From Callaeas wilsoni (taxonomy: Eukaryota > Chordata > Aves > Passeriformes > Callaeidae), in contig VWPU01004870.1 in assembly GCA_013398955.1 (NCBI GenBank), positions 81,115-145,114 of the forward strand: a stretch of 64,000 bases of DNA, read 5' to 3'. A program made the position numbers and the translations under genes. Shown piece by piece: positions 12,179 through 23,600 of the stretch; position 1 is the stretch's first letter; each line of letters starts with the position of its first letter. Below the pieces are notes generated by a model, which was not told the origin of the DNA, did not search any database, and saw only the letters and a list, made by a program, of their open reading frames with translations.

Positions 12179-13424
12179 ATATTGCAATGCAATTTTAGTG
12201 TTTATAAAATGAGCTTTATCTGAGTGTGTTTCCAGAGCTAAACAAAAGCTCCTGGGATTCTGGGCATTTATTACGTTGCTGTGGGACTGGTAAGTCAAGG
12301 ATTTTAGTAAGCAGCAACATGGCATTCCTGTTCCATAAACAGGCTGTTTAGGTGTACAGGTAACTTAAAATATTTGGAAGTATGTTTCCCAGTCTGATAC
12401 GAAGTATTATATTGCTATAAAAGCATAGAAATATAACCACTCTTTCACAGGTACTTGTGTGCGTGTTTTTCATCAGTTGTTGCCCTTTCCCAGCTGCAGT
12501 TCTTGGCAGGGGTGTATCCACGGTGCCATTTGCTGCCAGGTCATGGTGGGATCTCCGAGGAGGAGAGCTGGAACTCAGGTCTGTGTTTCATTTGTAGCAT
12601 TAATAAAGCTCCCCATGGCTACAGGAGGGTCAGGCATCAGGTGACATCGAGGCCCTGTGGGTTGGTATCTCCTGCTGACTTACCCTCTCCTCCTGAGACA
12701 GAGGATTGTTGCTTTTCAGGGCAAAAAGAGGTTTATGGTTGCTGGGGAAGAAGAATCATTTCCCTTCTTCATCCACAGACCGACCCTATTAAAGCCATGG
12801 AGTTCCTGCCAGCCTCTCACTGGGTAAATAAGGTCAGAAGTTGTGTGTCACCTGTGGTTTGCTCAGGGTGATTCCTGCTCTCAGGGATGCAAACAAACCC
12901 TGGCTGGTGTTGAGGAGACGCTGCGGGGAAGTGAAAGAAATGAGCACCCAGAGGGAGGGCAGGCAGGAGGAACTGGGTGTTAGTTATTGTGGGCAGCATC
13001 CCAGGCAGTCGATGAGCCTGAGCCGTTTTTCTCTGCTCAGGAGTTTGTTTGGAAGCTTCCTGGAGGTTTTAAAATGCCAGTAAATAAAAGCTTTGAGTTC
13101 CACACAAATGGTTCTGCAGAGCTTCCCACCCTTCTCCTGCTGCCGCGGTCTCTCCTGAGGCTGGATGTGCAGAAGAGCCTCGATGCCTCCCTGTCCCAGC
13201 AGCTGCATCCTTTGGCTTCCCCTGCCCCATCCCTGCAGCCCCCCTGCCTTGGTGCCAGAGACAGGAATGGGAGCAAATACCCACAATTCCCTTTTTAGAC
13301 TTAGTTACATATAACACGGGAAGGAAAAAGAAACGCCAACCAAACACAAAGAAGGTGACGGGCATGATTTGGTTTCAGCAAAAGGAAAACCCTCCCCTTT
13401 TTCCAAGGGTCAGCCCCTGCTCGT

Positions 13425-13766
13425 TGTGGGCTTCCAAGCAGGAGTTCAGAGATGCAGCGAGGCAGGAGTCCAGAGCGAGGAATGAATTATTTATTAAATT
13501 TACAAAACCAATTATATATTCTAGTTCCATAAAGCAATTGAACAGTGCTCACACTTCTCCTAGGGTGATTGGTCAAAGTCTCAGACACCCACTTAGAAAT
13601 GTTTTTTCCTAATATGATGTACTCAAGGTCAGAAGATACCAGATATGAATGCTATTTACAAAAGGGGTGTGGAGTGTTTACATAGCTTACACAGCAAAGG
13701 AAAAGTTCTCACAGAATGAATGCAAGAAGAGAAAATTTCCCTGCTAACAGCATTTCAGCACCCACA
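13425..13766 (-). mobile_element. ERV LTR copy A
   Basis: A 342-bp LTR bounded by TGTGGG and CCCACA, nearly identical to the copies at 13916-14257 and 33217-33557. It differs from both in a short block near 13664-13676, where ggggtgtggag replaces an otherwise shared A/T-rich stretch. Confidence 0.8.
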
Positions 13767-13915
13767 AATACCCACAATTCACTTTTTAGACTTAGTTACA
13801 TATAACACAGGAAGGAAAAAGAAACGCCAACCAAACAAACAGAAGGTGATGGGCATGATTTGGTTTCAGCAAAAGGAAAAACCCCCCCTTTTTCCAAGGG
13901 TCAGCCCCTGCTCGT

Positions 13916-14257
13916 TGTGGGCTTCCAAGCAGGGGTTCAGAGATGCAGCGAGGCAGGAGTCCAGAGCGAGGAATGAATTATTTATTAAATTTACAATACC
14001 ATTTATATATTCTAGTTCCATAAAGCAATTGAACAGTGTTCACACTTCTCCTGGGGTGATTGGTCAAAGTCTCAGACACCCACTTAGAAATGTTTTTTCC
14101 TAATATGATGTACACAAGGTCAGAAGATACCAGATATGAATGCTATTTACAAAAACTCTATCTATTGTTTACATAGCTTACACAGCAAAGGAAAAGTTCT
14201 CACAGAATGAATGCAAGAAGAGAAAATTTCCCTGCTAACAGCATTTCAGCACCCACA
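13916..14257 (-). mobile_element. ERV LTR copy B
   Basis: A 342-bp LTR with the same ends as copy A. Its minus-strand promoter elements (CCAAT, TATA-like, AATAAA) are intact. Its variable block near 14155-14167 agrees with the solo LTR at 33 kb and not with copy A. Confidence 0.8.
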
Positions 14258-14406
14258 AATACCCACAATTCACTTTTTAGACTTAGTTACATATAACACA
14301 GGAAGGAAAAAGAAACGCCAACCAAACAAACAGAAGGTGACGGGAATGATTTGGTTTCAGCAAAAGGAAAACCCTCCCCTTTTTCCAAGGGTCAGCCCCT
14401 GCTCGT

Positions 14407-15913
14407 GGCTGTGGGTTTTGTGCAGGGCCAGGTGGGACAGGGGAAGGTGCCACTAGATGGCAATGGAGCACGGTGCCATGGCCAGCACCTCTGCGCTGGT
14501 GGCAGCAGGTTCTGGAGCTTTATGGAAAGGACAGAAATCAAACCAGCGCACTGGATTCCAGCTTTGCAACAGCAAAACTACAAATACCTTTTACGAGATC
14601 CGAATAAGGTCCAAAAGTAAAATTTTAGTATCTAGCGATACATTATTCTAGGGAAAGTACACAGTTTGTAAGCAGAAAGCTTACAAATGCAACAGGTGAG
14701 AGTTCAAACAGAGCAGCTGCATTATTTCTACAAAAGTTGGTAAATCCTCATTGGAAGCGTTCCTTCCCAAGCAGGGATGGAGGGCTCTGAGCTGTCACTC
14801 AAAGGGCAGTTTTTCTCTTTATATTTTGATTTTCTTTCTTCAGATGTTATAATTGGGGCTGCTGTTAGCCTGATCCTTTCACCTCACTCTGAGACAAGCC
14901 TGCCTGTATTCTCCTGAAGTTACAAAGGATGCTTGGTTTGGAGCACAGGAATAATCCCAGATGCTCTGGCCCAGGTGGAACTCCATGGAAAAAGTTATAC
15001 TGAGCCCAGTGGCCTCTGGCTCATAATTAATAATTAATCTGACTTGCTTTAAAATAAAACAGCAAAATAGAAGAATGGCAGCTTAAGAGAAGTGTGTGTG
15101 TTTTACCAGCCTGGGCAGCCTCAACCCAGCAAATGTGAGGGTGGCCAGGAGCTATGGAGGGGTGGCTGTGGCTCTGCTGTGGGAGCAGAACTGGGTTTCC
15201 ATCACACAGTTCCAGGGAGTTTGAGGAAGCAGAATGTGCTGGCATTTTCTATGGCCAAAATAATTTTCTCTGGAACAGAATAAACACCAGAATTTTCTTG
15301 TCTTCCCCCAAGTTTTCATATTGACCTGCAAGCAGCAATTTTAGAAGAGGAAAATGAGACCGTCCTGCTCCTTCTAATGAGGTGCTGCATGCCTTCTCCA
15401 GCCAGGGACTCGCCGTCCAGTTTCCTAGAGACACGAAAAATGAATCTCACATTAAATTGAAATTTCCAGTTGTGTTACATCTTGCCTGCTATATTACCAA
15501 GTAACACTCTGTCAGTTAAGAGAGTCCTGAGAAACCTCCTAAAAGTGCATACAATGCGATGAACTCACCAAAATTTCTTTTTACAAACCTCTCCTTCTAG
15601 TAAGGGGGAAGCAGAGCTGCTGTAAAACGAATATTGCAGTAGTTCAGTGATGCACGAGTAACTATAGAAACTGTAGCTCCAGACATGAGTGTTCAACATA
15701 CTAATGTGCCCTGCTTCAAACTAATATGAAGAATGTGATCTCTTACTGTTCTGACTTTCTGGTTTAAAAATACAAAATCTGTTCCAAGTGGAGCAATGCT
15801 CTGAAAGTTGATGAAATCACAGATGAAGCTTTCCACCTCAGCAGGGGGAAGAACTGAAAATCTTGAGCTACCCGAGCCTCTGTGGCACTGCAGGTAAAAT
15901 CTGCCCTGTAGTT
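14407..15913. other. Intergenic stretch without recognisable gene
   Basis: Unique-looking sequence between the LTR array and the next CR1 fragment. Apart from a possible CTCF site at 14450-14462, I see no repeat, exon or RNA gene here. Confidence 0.6.
14450..14462 (+). promoter_or_regulatory. Possible CTCF site
   Basis: CCACTAGATGGCA fits the CTCF core pattern (CCA, then C/G-C/T-A-G, then a G-rich GGC end). It is a single motif match, 44 bp from the edge of the LTR array. No binding evidence exists in the sequence itself. Confidence 0.35.
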
Positions 15914-16096
15914 CATAGAATCATGGACCCATGGAATGGTTTGGGTTTGAAGAGACCTCAAAGATTGTCTCATTCCACCCCCTGCCACGGGCAGGGACAG
16001 CTTCCACTGTCCCAGCTTGCTCCCAGCCCCATCCAGCCTGGCCTTGGACACCGCCAGGGATGGGGCAGCCACAGCTTCCCTGTGCCAATTCCAACT
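15914..16096 (-). repeat. CR1 LINE 3' fragment
   Basis: The plus strand starts catagaatcatgg and continues with ggaatggtttgggtttgaag, the 'cccctgccacgggcagggac' block and 'cagcctggccttggacaccg'. This is the reverse complement of a CR1 3' end, about 180 bp long. Confidence 0.92.
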
Positions 16097-17219
16097 GTTC
16101 AGTGACCACCTGAACAGTAGCTGTGAAGGCATTTTTAACAGGAAAAGTAAAGTACTTGTTGTCTCTGCATGCCTTCCTTCCTAAGGAGGGATTGGCAGAG
16201 GATTTGTCTTGGGACATGCAGACACTAGCTTTTGTTTTACTCTGTGAGAAAAAAAAGTCAGTAGCATTGATCTTGATGCACCAAAAAAAGGGTGGATTTT
16301 TGCTTTTTTGACATCGTGGGTTGTCTATCTAACTTCTCAAAACCTTGCTGCTCCCTGTGCTTCTCCTGAGAGACAGCCCAAGCTGCTAGAGAAACCCAGT
16401 CTGGGGCCTTCTGAGGTGTGGTTCATCTTTCCTTAACAGTATCATAAAACCTTATTTTTGTCTTTTTTTTTTTTCTTTTTTTTTTTTAATTTGATAATCC
16501 CCAATTCCCCACCAGCATTCTGGGAAGATCATTTGTGCAATCCTTTTAACACTTCATTTGGATCTGCTCTAAGAATATTCCCTCATTAAGACATTGCAGT
16601 GTGTTTCATTTTCTCTGTGCTGGGAGCTGGGCCCTCAGCAGCATGTTACCTGTACCTGCATAAATCAGATAACCAGCAGGAAAATTGATGAAGGCCCGAT
16701 TTATCAGTGTTTTTAAGGAATCTCACACTTCGTAGGTCAGTGGACTTGTGAGTGTTTCTGGCACCTTATCTGCTTCTTGTCTTGCTCTAAATCTTATGAT
16801 GCTCTTCTCTTGGAGATAAGGCTCCTCTCATTTTTTCCATAGCTGTGTTATTTTGCTGTCCTGGACATCCCAGTAGCTGCACGTGGGATGGCTCCTGGGA
16901 ACGCCCAGTTGGGTTTTAGACTCCTTGTGAATCCTGTGAGCGCTGGAGAACATCTGGTCCTCCCTGAGCTCCAGTGGGACAACGTGCTCCAGCTCTGCGG
17001 GCGCTGGGGCTCGGGGAGCTGCGCAGAGCAGGCAGAGCCGCTAAACCTCCGCCTTCAGCCTCAGAAATTTAAAAGCCGCAGGGAGAATGTCGCTGACCGC
17101 TTGACCACCCGGTGGCCAAGCAGGCGACTCGCTTTAAGTGTCCCGGGGCGAGACGGTGAGAAGCTTTGAGTCTGGTGGAAGCTCCTGCTGGAGCTGTCTG
17201 TGTCTGGGCTCACAGTGGA
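16097..17219. other. Intergenic stretch without recognisable gene
   Basis: Contains a poly-T-rich tract at about 16460-16488. No exon, RNA gene or further repeat is recognised. Confidence 0.6.
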
Positions 17220-17690
17220 GCTGGCAGCAGTCGGTGGCAACAGCAGCGATCGGCAGAGGCGAAGAGGAAAGAGACACTCAATGTTGCAGCACCCAAGTCT
17301 TTATTCCCAACCCGGAGGTCAGGAGGCCAGGATGAGAAGCAACAAAAGAGCGCAGAATGACAGCTACACTGTCTTTTATGGTAGGGGANGGTAGGGGAGG
17401 GGAGGTACAAAAGGGGTAAACCAATAGGGAGAAGAGAAGAGGTGACAGGTACCCCATAAAACGGACAATAGGAAGGGTTTGATTACAATGGACCAATGGG
17501 GATCACAGAACAATAGAACTTTCTAGAACTTAATTGACTAAACAACAAGGATCTACATAAACATGAAGGGTAGAACCAATGGGTAACTAAAGAAAAGAGA
17601 TGTTTCTGGAACAAGGAAGGAACAACTAGGTGGAGTGACATGCAGGAGTCTGGAGCTTAAACTTTGGTGCCACCCACTGCACCATCCTCA
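17220..17690 (-). mobile_element. Probable ERV LTR of a second family
   Basis: On the minus strand there are several CCATTGG/CTATTGG boxes (17410-17590), then a CATAAAAGACAG TATA-like box (about 17371-17382), then GGGAATAAAGACTTGGGTGC with a polyadenylation signal at 17300-17306. This order and spacing is that of a retroviral U3-R-U5. I could not fix the TG/CA ends or a target duplication, so the borders are approximate. The tract holds the only ambiguous base of the window (17389), in a GGGGA-rich run. Confidence 0.5.
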
Positions 17691-20600
17691 GATCTACCCT
17701 CCGACCCTCTGTCCCGGGCGGGGAAATCCACCCACTGGATGCCCTTGTTCATTCTCAGCCCAAAGGTGGGCTGGACCACCGCAACAGGAGAAGTAGAAAT
17801 CTCGCCACACCGCTCTCCTGCCCGTCCCCAGGGTGGGCACAGGGGCTGTGGGTGCAGGCGGTACGCAGCTGCCCCTGGGGAATCGCCTCCCTCCGGAGCA
17901 TCCCACAGCCAGATGGGCCGTGCTGCCTGGCAGCACAAGCTGGAGAGCTGCAGGGGAAAAACCCAAGTGGCCGTACTCGTGTTTTGCTAATCTAATTAGG
18001 CAAAAGAACATCATTAATACTCCGCGTGTCTAATTGATTAACATTCCCGCTCGGCGCAAGGTTGCTCTCATTAGCGGAGTTTCGGAGCCGCGAACGCCTC
18101 TTTGCCCGAAGTTGCAAATGTGTTGTGTTATCTCGAAGGCAACATCTCCTTTCTGCCTTTGCGAAGTATTTTGCATTTTTACAGGACTATTAGTGATGAG
18201 GGGAAAGGGAGGAGATGGGGGAAAACCCCCAAGTACAGAACAGCAGAGGAGTTTGAACAATGAAGGTTTGTTATCTTCTGTGCCTCATTAGCAGTGAAAG
18301 GCAGAAAGATTCTTATTTTTTCCAATCTCATTACAATAACATCATTTTTTTTCCTATCCCAAAATATAACAACAAGATTTTTCATTCTGCATGGGAAAAA
18401 AAATATTAATTGGGGCTTCAGTGAGCTGAAAACCTGGAACTGCACAACTTGTTTCCATTGGAATGAATCAGACTTCTAAATTTTCAATTTGCAGGTCTTC
18501 TTTCTTTTTTTTTCCTTTCCTTTTTGCCATCAGTTTCATAAATATTTGTATATTAGTTTTTGCTTACACCAGGAATTTTCAGTTCCTAAAAGGATAAAAG
18601 TGAGATGATTTATGTCTCTTGCCAGGCACACACTGACCAGAGTGATTTCCCAGGCTTCAGCAGCTGATCTGGAATAGAATTAAATTTAGACCATCAAATT
18701 ATTCCTTTTGCAAGCAACTAAATGCAAATTCTGGTCATATTTTCCCTTTTCCTTGTCCTTCCAGAGAGATAAAAGAAGTTATAAAAATATTAAGACTTTT
18801 TTAGGGAATAGGGGGAAAACTGTTTCCCAGGTTTTTTTCTCAGTTGTATTTACCTGGCCCGATTTTCCCCAGCAGCAGAAATCAGTCTGCAAGTTACACA
18901 TGGTCCATCTGAGCCCATCCAGGGCAAATAAAAACCCAGAGCGAGGCCAGTGATACAAACCCTCCCTAAATGTGGACCGGCCTTTGCATTCCCCAGAGTG
19001 GTGACAAATCCCCTGTGAATCTGGGTCACACCAGGACAGTGACAAAGGAGCAGCACAGGCTGTTGTGTGCTGCGGCTTCTGCTCAAGGACAGCCCCTTTC
19101 CAGCTGGGAAAAAATGGGTTTATTCTTCACGAATGCACGTTAAAAAAAATAAAAAATTGCAAAGCAGATTAATGCAACCAATTGAGTTTCATGCTCACTT
19201 CCTATAGAGTCATTGTGGAATTTTATTTCTGTTTGTTTCAGGGGAGAAAAAGGTGCTTCCAAGAAGCAGATAATTGTATTTACAGAATTATTTTTGTGTT
19301 CATGGGCTCTGGGGGGAAGCAGTGGGAATGAGCTGGGCATGTTGTGACCTGACTCACAGATAGACTGCTCAACGGACCCACTTCCCAGACTGCTGCTGCT
19401 AATTTAGCTGCTGGCATTTGTTTATTATTTTCCTTTCATGTTGCTCGTTTCCTCTCCAATGCCGCCCGCCTGGCATCGCCCACACTTCTCATTTCAGCAG
19501 GACAAAGCATCCAAAGGCTCAAGATGTTAAAGGAAGATCCCACCACAAATGCTGCCCTGTGCCAGGAGGCAGCTGCAGGTTGTTAAGGTCTATTCTTGTA
19601 TTTTTCTGGCTTCCCATTTCCAAAGTGACAGCGCTCAGGGAACCCAGACCCAGGAAAACACTTTTCCTACCTGGGTAAGGAGTGCTGTTACTGCAGCAGG
19701 AGAGGGGACACAGGGGCAGCAGCATTGGGAGGTGATTTATTAACCCTCCTTCTGCTCCAAACAGCTGCCCTGAGGGTCTCTGCAATCCACATCCCCTTCT
19801 GCCACCTCTCCATGGCCACAAGGCTCAGCCTGCAAGGGAATGATCCCAAATTTATCAAAATAAACTCCCTATTGTCTCTGCAGCTCAGAAAAAAACCACC
19901 CATCCTATACCTGAAGCCTAGTTCTTTTAAAACACATATTTTTGCATGTTTTCAGCCTAAAATAGGGCTTCTGTGGATTTGGGGGGTTTTACCCACATTT
20001 ATGCCAGATTAGGTTTTTAAAGAAATAACATCTTATCTTATTCCACCCAGGATCACAGCAAATCCTCTACCTCTTGAGAGCTTTAGTTACCAGATTTCAT
20101 AGAATTCTTACACAAATCCTGTCAGGAGATTAAAGGCAGATCTGAGCATTTTACACCCCCCAGGGCTGCAGGGCCAGGGCCCCTGGGTCCCCTTGTGGCC
20201 CAAAATGGGGGCTGACCCTCCCCAGGCGCACCAAAAAGGCTAAAAGCTCTCGCCCTCATCTCCCCAAAATCCCTGAATAAAATAAGCCAGAGAGGAGGTT
20301 TCCATCACCCCCTGGATTTTCTCGACAGCAGGAATAATTGCTGTGACACTGATTTTCTGTCTGCTCTATTAAGCCAACCTTGGGGACCACGGTCCCCACG
20401 AGGACGTGGCATCCCAAAGGTTCCTGTCACGTCTTCCAGCCCTTCTGGGGATGCCTCAGCTACCACGGGGGGTTCCAAAGCAGCACATGACGTGTGTTCA
20501 GGCACCTGAATCCTTCCTCAAATGTCAGCCTCCTTCGGAAGTTTGGCGCTGCAAAAATTCACCTCACTTTCCCTCTGGCATTAGGTTACTTTGTGTATTG

Positions 20601-23600
20601 CAAGAGCCGTGAGCAGGAATATGCATACACAGGGCTGGAGGAAGAAAGAAACACTTTAAATGAAAGATCAGGTTATGAATTAAAGATAAAGGAAATGTGA
20701 TTACTGCAGAAACCAACTGAGAGCAGGCAAATGCTGAGGTGGATTAAGGAGGAAGCGCTCACTGAGCGTTACCACATTTGCTTCAGTAATATTCTGTTTA
20801 TAGAGATAAAACCAAAAACAATATGTAGTTTGAGAAGAGCAACATTTAACCTCCTCCGTGCCAAGTGTTTTGATTTAGGTTTCTCTTGATGTGCCAGATG
20901 TAATCAAAGCTCCTAAAAAGCTGCAGAAATAGTGGAAATCCATCCTTTCCTACCTGCAGCCGGTTGAAGGTTGTCATTGGAAGCAGGTGGCTAAGAAGGC
21001 ACCAGGGAGAGATCATTCCTGTTAACCTTTTGTCTGACAAGTGCAATGTTAGGGGCTTCCCTTCCCTCTCTCTGCTCCACAGCATTCCTCACCTCACTGC
21101 CCGGAGCTTTTTCCCTTCTCTCGCACACAGCCAAGAAGTGAGACTGTGCAGCAGTGGGTGTCTGTGGGGAAATTCTCCCTGTGCAGCCTCCTGACAATAC
21201 ACAGAGCCCAGAGCTGCATCCTCCTGCTGCCTAATTAGGTATTACATACCTGGGTAATGACATTAAATGGACCCAGGCTGGAAAGTATCTTCGAAAAGAT
21301 AAAAAAAGTTAAATTTTGACTCAACATAACGTGATGACCAGGTAGATTAGCTTAAAACTCTGTACCAAACCTAAGTGCTGCCAAACCTTGACAGGTTCAG
21401 TTTTGAATTCAGGTAAGATCATGCAAACGTTGGTGCAATCACTTAATTTTAGGAGCTTTAGGTCTGATTTAAAACCCAAAGAGCAGTGGATCTTACATCT
21501 TCTTGCTCAGCACCTGAGCAATCCAGCTGACTTCAACCCCTGCAGGGTCTTGGTGCTCAGACCCATCTCTGGCCCTCTCCTAAACTGAAATTTGTGCATG
21601 AATCTTCTCAGAACTAAGAAGTTTTACTTGACATTTTCGAAATTCACACGAGAGAGACAGAGTTAACACAAAGCATACCTCCCAGCCAGCAGCACATGTT
21701 TGGAAAATAGGCTTCATTTCACTAGCTCAGGTTTTTTAAGCACTATCCCTGCTGGAGAAGATGGCAGATAGCAAAAACACATGGTGCAACCAGGAGTCGA
21801 GAGAGAAATGTTCTTATCTCTTTCTTACTCATTTATACCCTTAAGTTCTTATTTATCCCGTGTCCACCAGCTGCTTTTCTCCTAATTAACCCCCTTTGGA
21901 GGCTAAGCCTTCCTCCCACCGCCTTCCTCACACACATGGGCTCTTCACAGGTGCTCTGAACTCGAAGCTGCAATTAGATTGTGGTCCACAAAGACTAAAT
22001 GAACAAAGAATCACATATTTGGGGGATCCTGTAGCTGCAGGGAAGAGAGGGGACTCCCCAAATCCCGTGGGTTTTCTCCTCCTGCCTGGGACAGCATCTT
22101 GCCAGGTCTCAGTGGCATTTGTCTCACTGCTGTCACACCTGGTCCCGAAAAGGTTTTCTGTGTGCTGTGCTCTCAGCTGCTAATTTGGATAATAGCATCA
22201 CTGTAATTAGAAGGGGAAAAAAAAACACAGAAAGAAAAGAAGTCCTGGGGTGTGTAGGGAAAACAATGAGGTTTGTTTGAGATTCCCCATTGCTTTCCTG
22301 ATCTGATCAGTGGTTGCAGCAAATACACACGCACGTACATAAATTCGCGCAGTCTAGCTTTTGCCACAGCTTACTCTCCACAGACAGAATGTAAAAACCA
22401 TCATCATTTGATCCTATAAAGCTACTTGACATTTTTCATTGTGAATATCAAGATTGTTTTCTTGCCACTGCAAATCCCTGCGGATGCATTATGCCCGGTT
22501 ATCTCAGCTCAACACATTTCACAGGGGGACATGTTGTAAGAGCGGCAAGATTGACAAAAATAAAAATTCACTTGAATGTAGAAGGCAAATCTATTTCTTG
22601 TTTGGCAGGCTCTGGCAACTGGTGCTTAAACAGCTCCTCATGCATTCCGGATGCACTCGCAGCACTTGGGCTGAGAATTCGCTGCCTCCCCGTCTGGAGG
22701 AGAGACAGGCACTTTGCACCACCCGTCTGATCGCGGAGCATCAGAGCTAAAGCTGCACAAAAGCTGCTGCTTAAGTGCATTTCAGCCTGGGGAATTCAGA
22801 GCTGCCTTTGTGAAACATGCTACGTGGTCTGTATCGAAGTGAATTGGTTCAAGCATCACGCCTACCTGGGGCAGAGCAGAGCGAGGGGTGGTGGAGCTCC
22901 TGCTGCCTCAACTCAGCAAAGCAAATGGACATTTTGCACTACTGCTGGCTCCTTCCACTAGGAATGGGGGCTGGGAGAGCTAAAACCTGCTGCAAGACTC
23001 AAAATATTTTAAATTATCTTGTTCAGCACTCCATTCTGGTGGAGACTTGCCTTCAGCAGAAAAGAGAAACCTAACAAGAACTCAATAAGAAGAAAGCTGG
23101 TGGGACAAGCTGAATGCTTCCAGGAAGGCTGGTGGGATTTTGGTTTTGTGTTCTCCTTGGACACTTCACCAGTCAAGTCATCTCCTGAGCTGGCCATGAT
23201 GCCCAGAGATGTGGGAGCAAAGGCTGGGGTCCCAGTCCACAGCCTGAGGTAGCTGGGAGCCAGCTGTGGGTGGCACTGGGGTGGCAGCTACAGACAGTCA
23301 CCAGCTGCTGTCCGGATTTATGGAAAATGGGGAGAAGACCTGGCTGGCTCCCCTGGGTGTGGTGAGCAATAATCCCAATGCTGAGTGAATTGCAGGAGCA
23401 GAGTGTGCCTCATTAGAAGAGCTCCTCATAAGTTATTCATTGTTATTTAGACTCAATACCAGACAGCAAAATTTAATCAGCCAGCATTGTGAAATAGCAG
23501 TGAGGGAAAACTGGTGAGCAGCTCCACATTTCCAGAGGCATTATGAAATGGTCCCTGTGGCTTTAGCTACTCATTTTGCCACATTCATTAGCAGTCCTGC

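Larger units (their letters stand above)
10089..13274 (+). other. SLCO4A1 3' UTR and downstream flank
   Basis: No coding sequence is recognised. The 3' end of the mRNA cannot be fixed: the first perfect AATAAA after the stop is at 12602, with another at 13083, and only variant signals lie nearer. The stretch contains an A/T-rich part around 10160-10330, a CR1 fragment (11638-11786) and an AT dinucleotide tract (12144-12178). A 277-codon frame on the minus strand (10818-11651) starts inside the CR1 piece and resembles nothing I know. Confidence 0.5.
13275..14406 (-). mobile_element. Tandem ERV array: internal-LTR-internal-LTR-internal, 491-bp period
   Basis: A 491-bp unit, made of a 342-bp LTR and a 149-bp non-LTR segment, is repeated about 2.3 times. 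The non-LTR segments are at 13275-13424, 13767-13915 and 14258-14406, and the LTRs at 13425-13766 and 13916-14257. The elements lie on the minus strand, because there the LTR shows a CCAAT box, a TATATAAA box and then AATAAA in that order, and runs from TG to CA. No gag, pol or env coding sequence is present between the LTRs. The 149-bp piece shows no obvious tRNA-type primer-binding site beside the LTR. Both ends of the array coincide with an LTR/internal junction rather than an LTR outer end. Confidence 0.8.

Noticed and set aside
13355..14456. Repeated frames containing GMIWFQQKE (plus strand)
   Set aside because: They are plus-strand readings of the tandem LTR/internal units, antisense to the element, and not a protein family.
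17657..17938. Minus-strand frame beginning MCCQAARPIWLWD beside the LTR as a possible ERV protein
   Set aside because: I recognise no retroviral motif in it and no extension into a longer frame; GC-rich chance frame is more likely.
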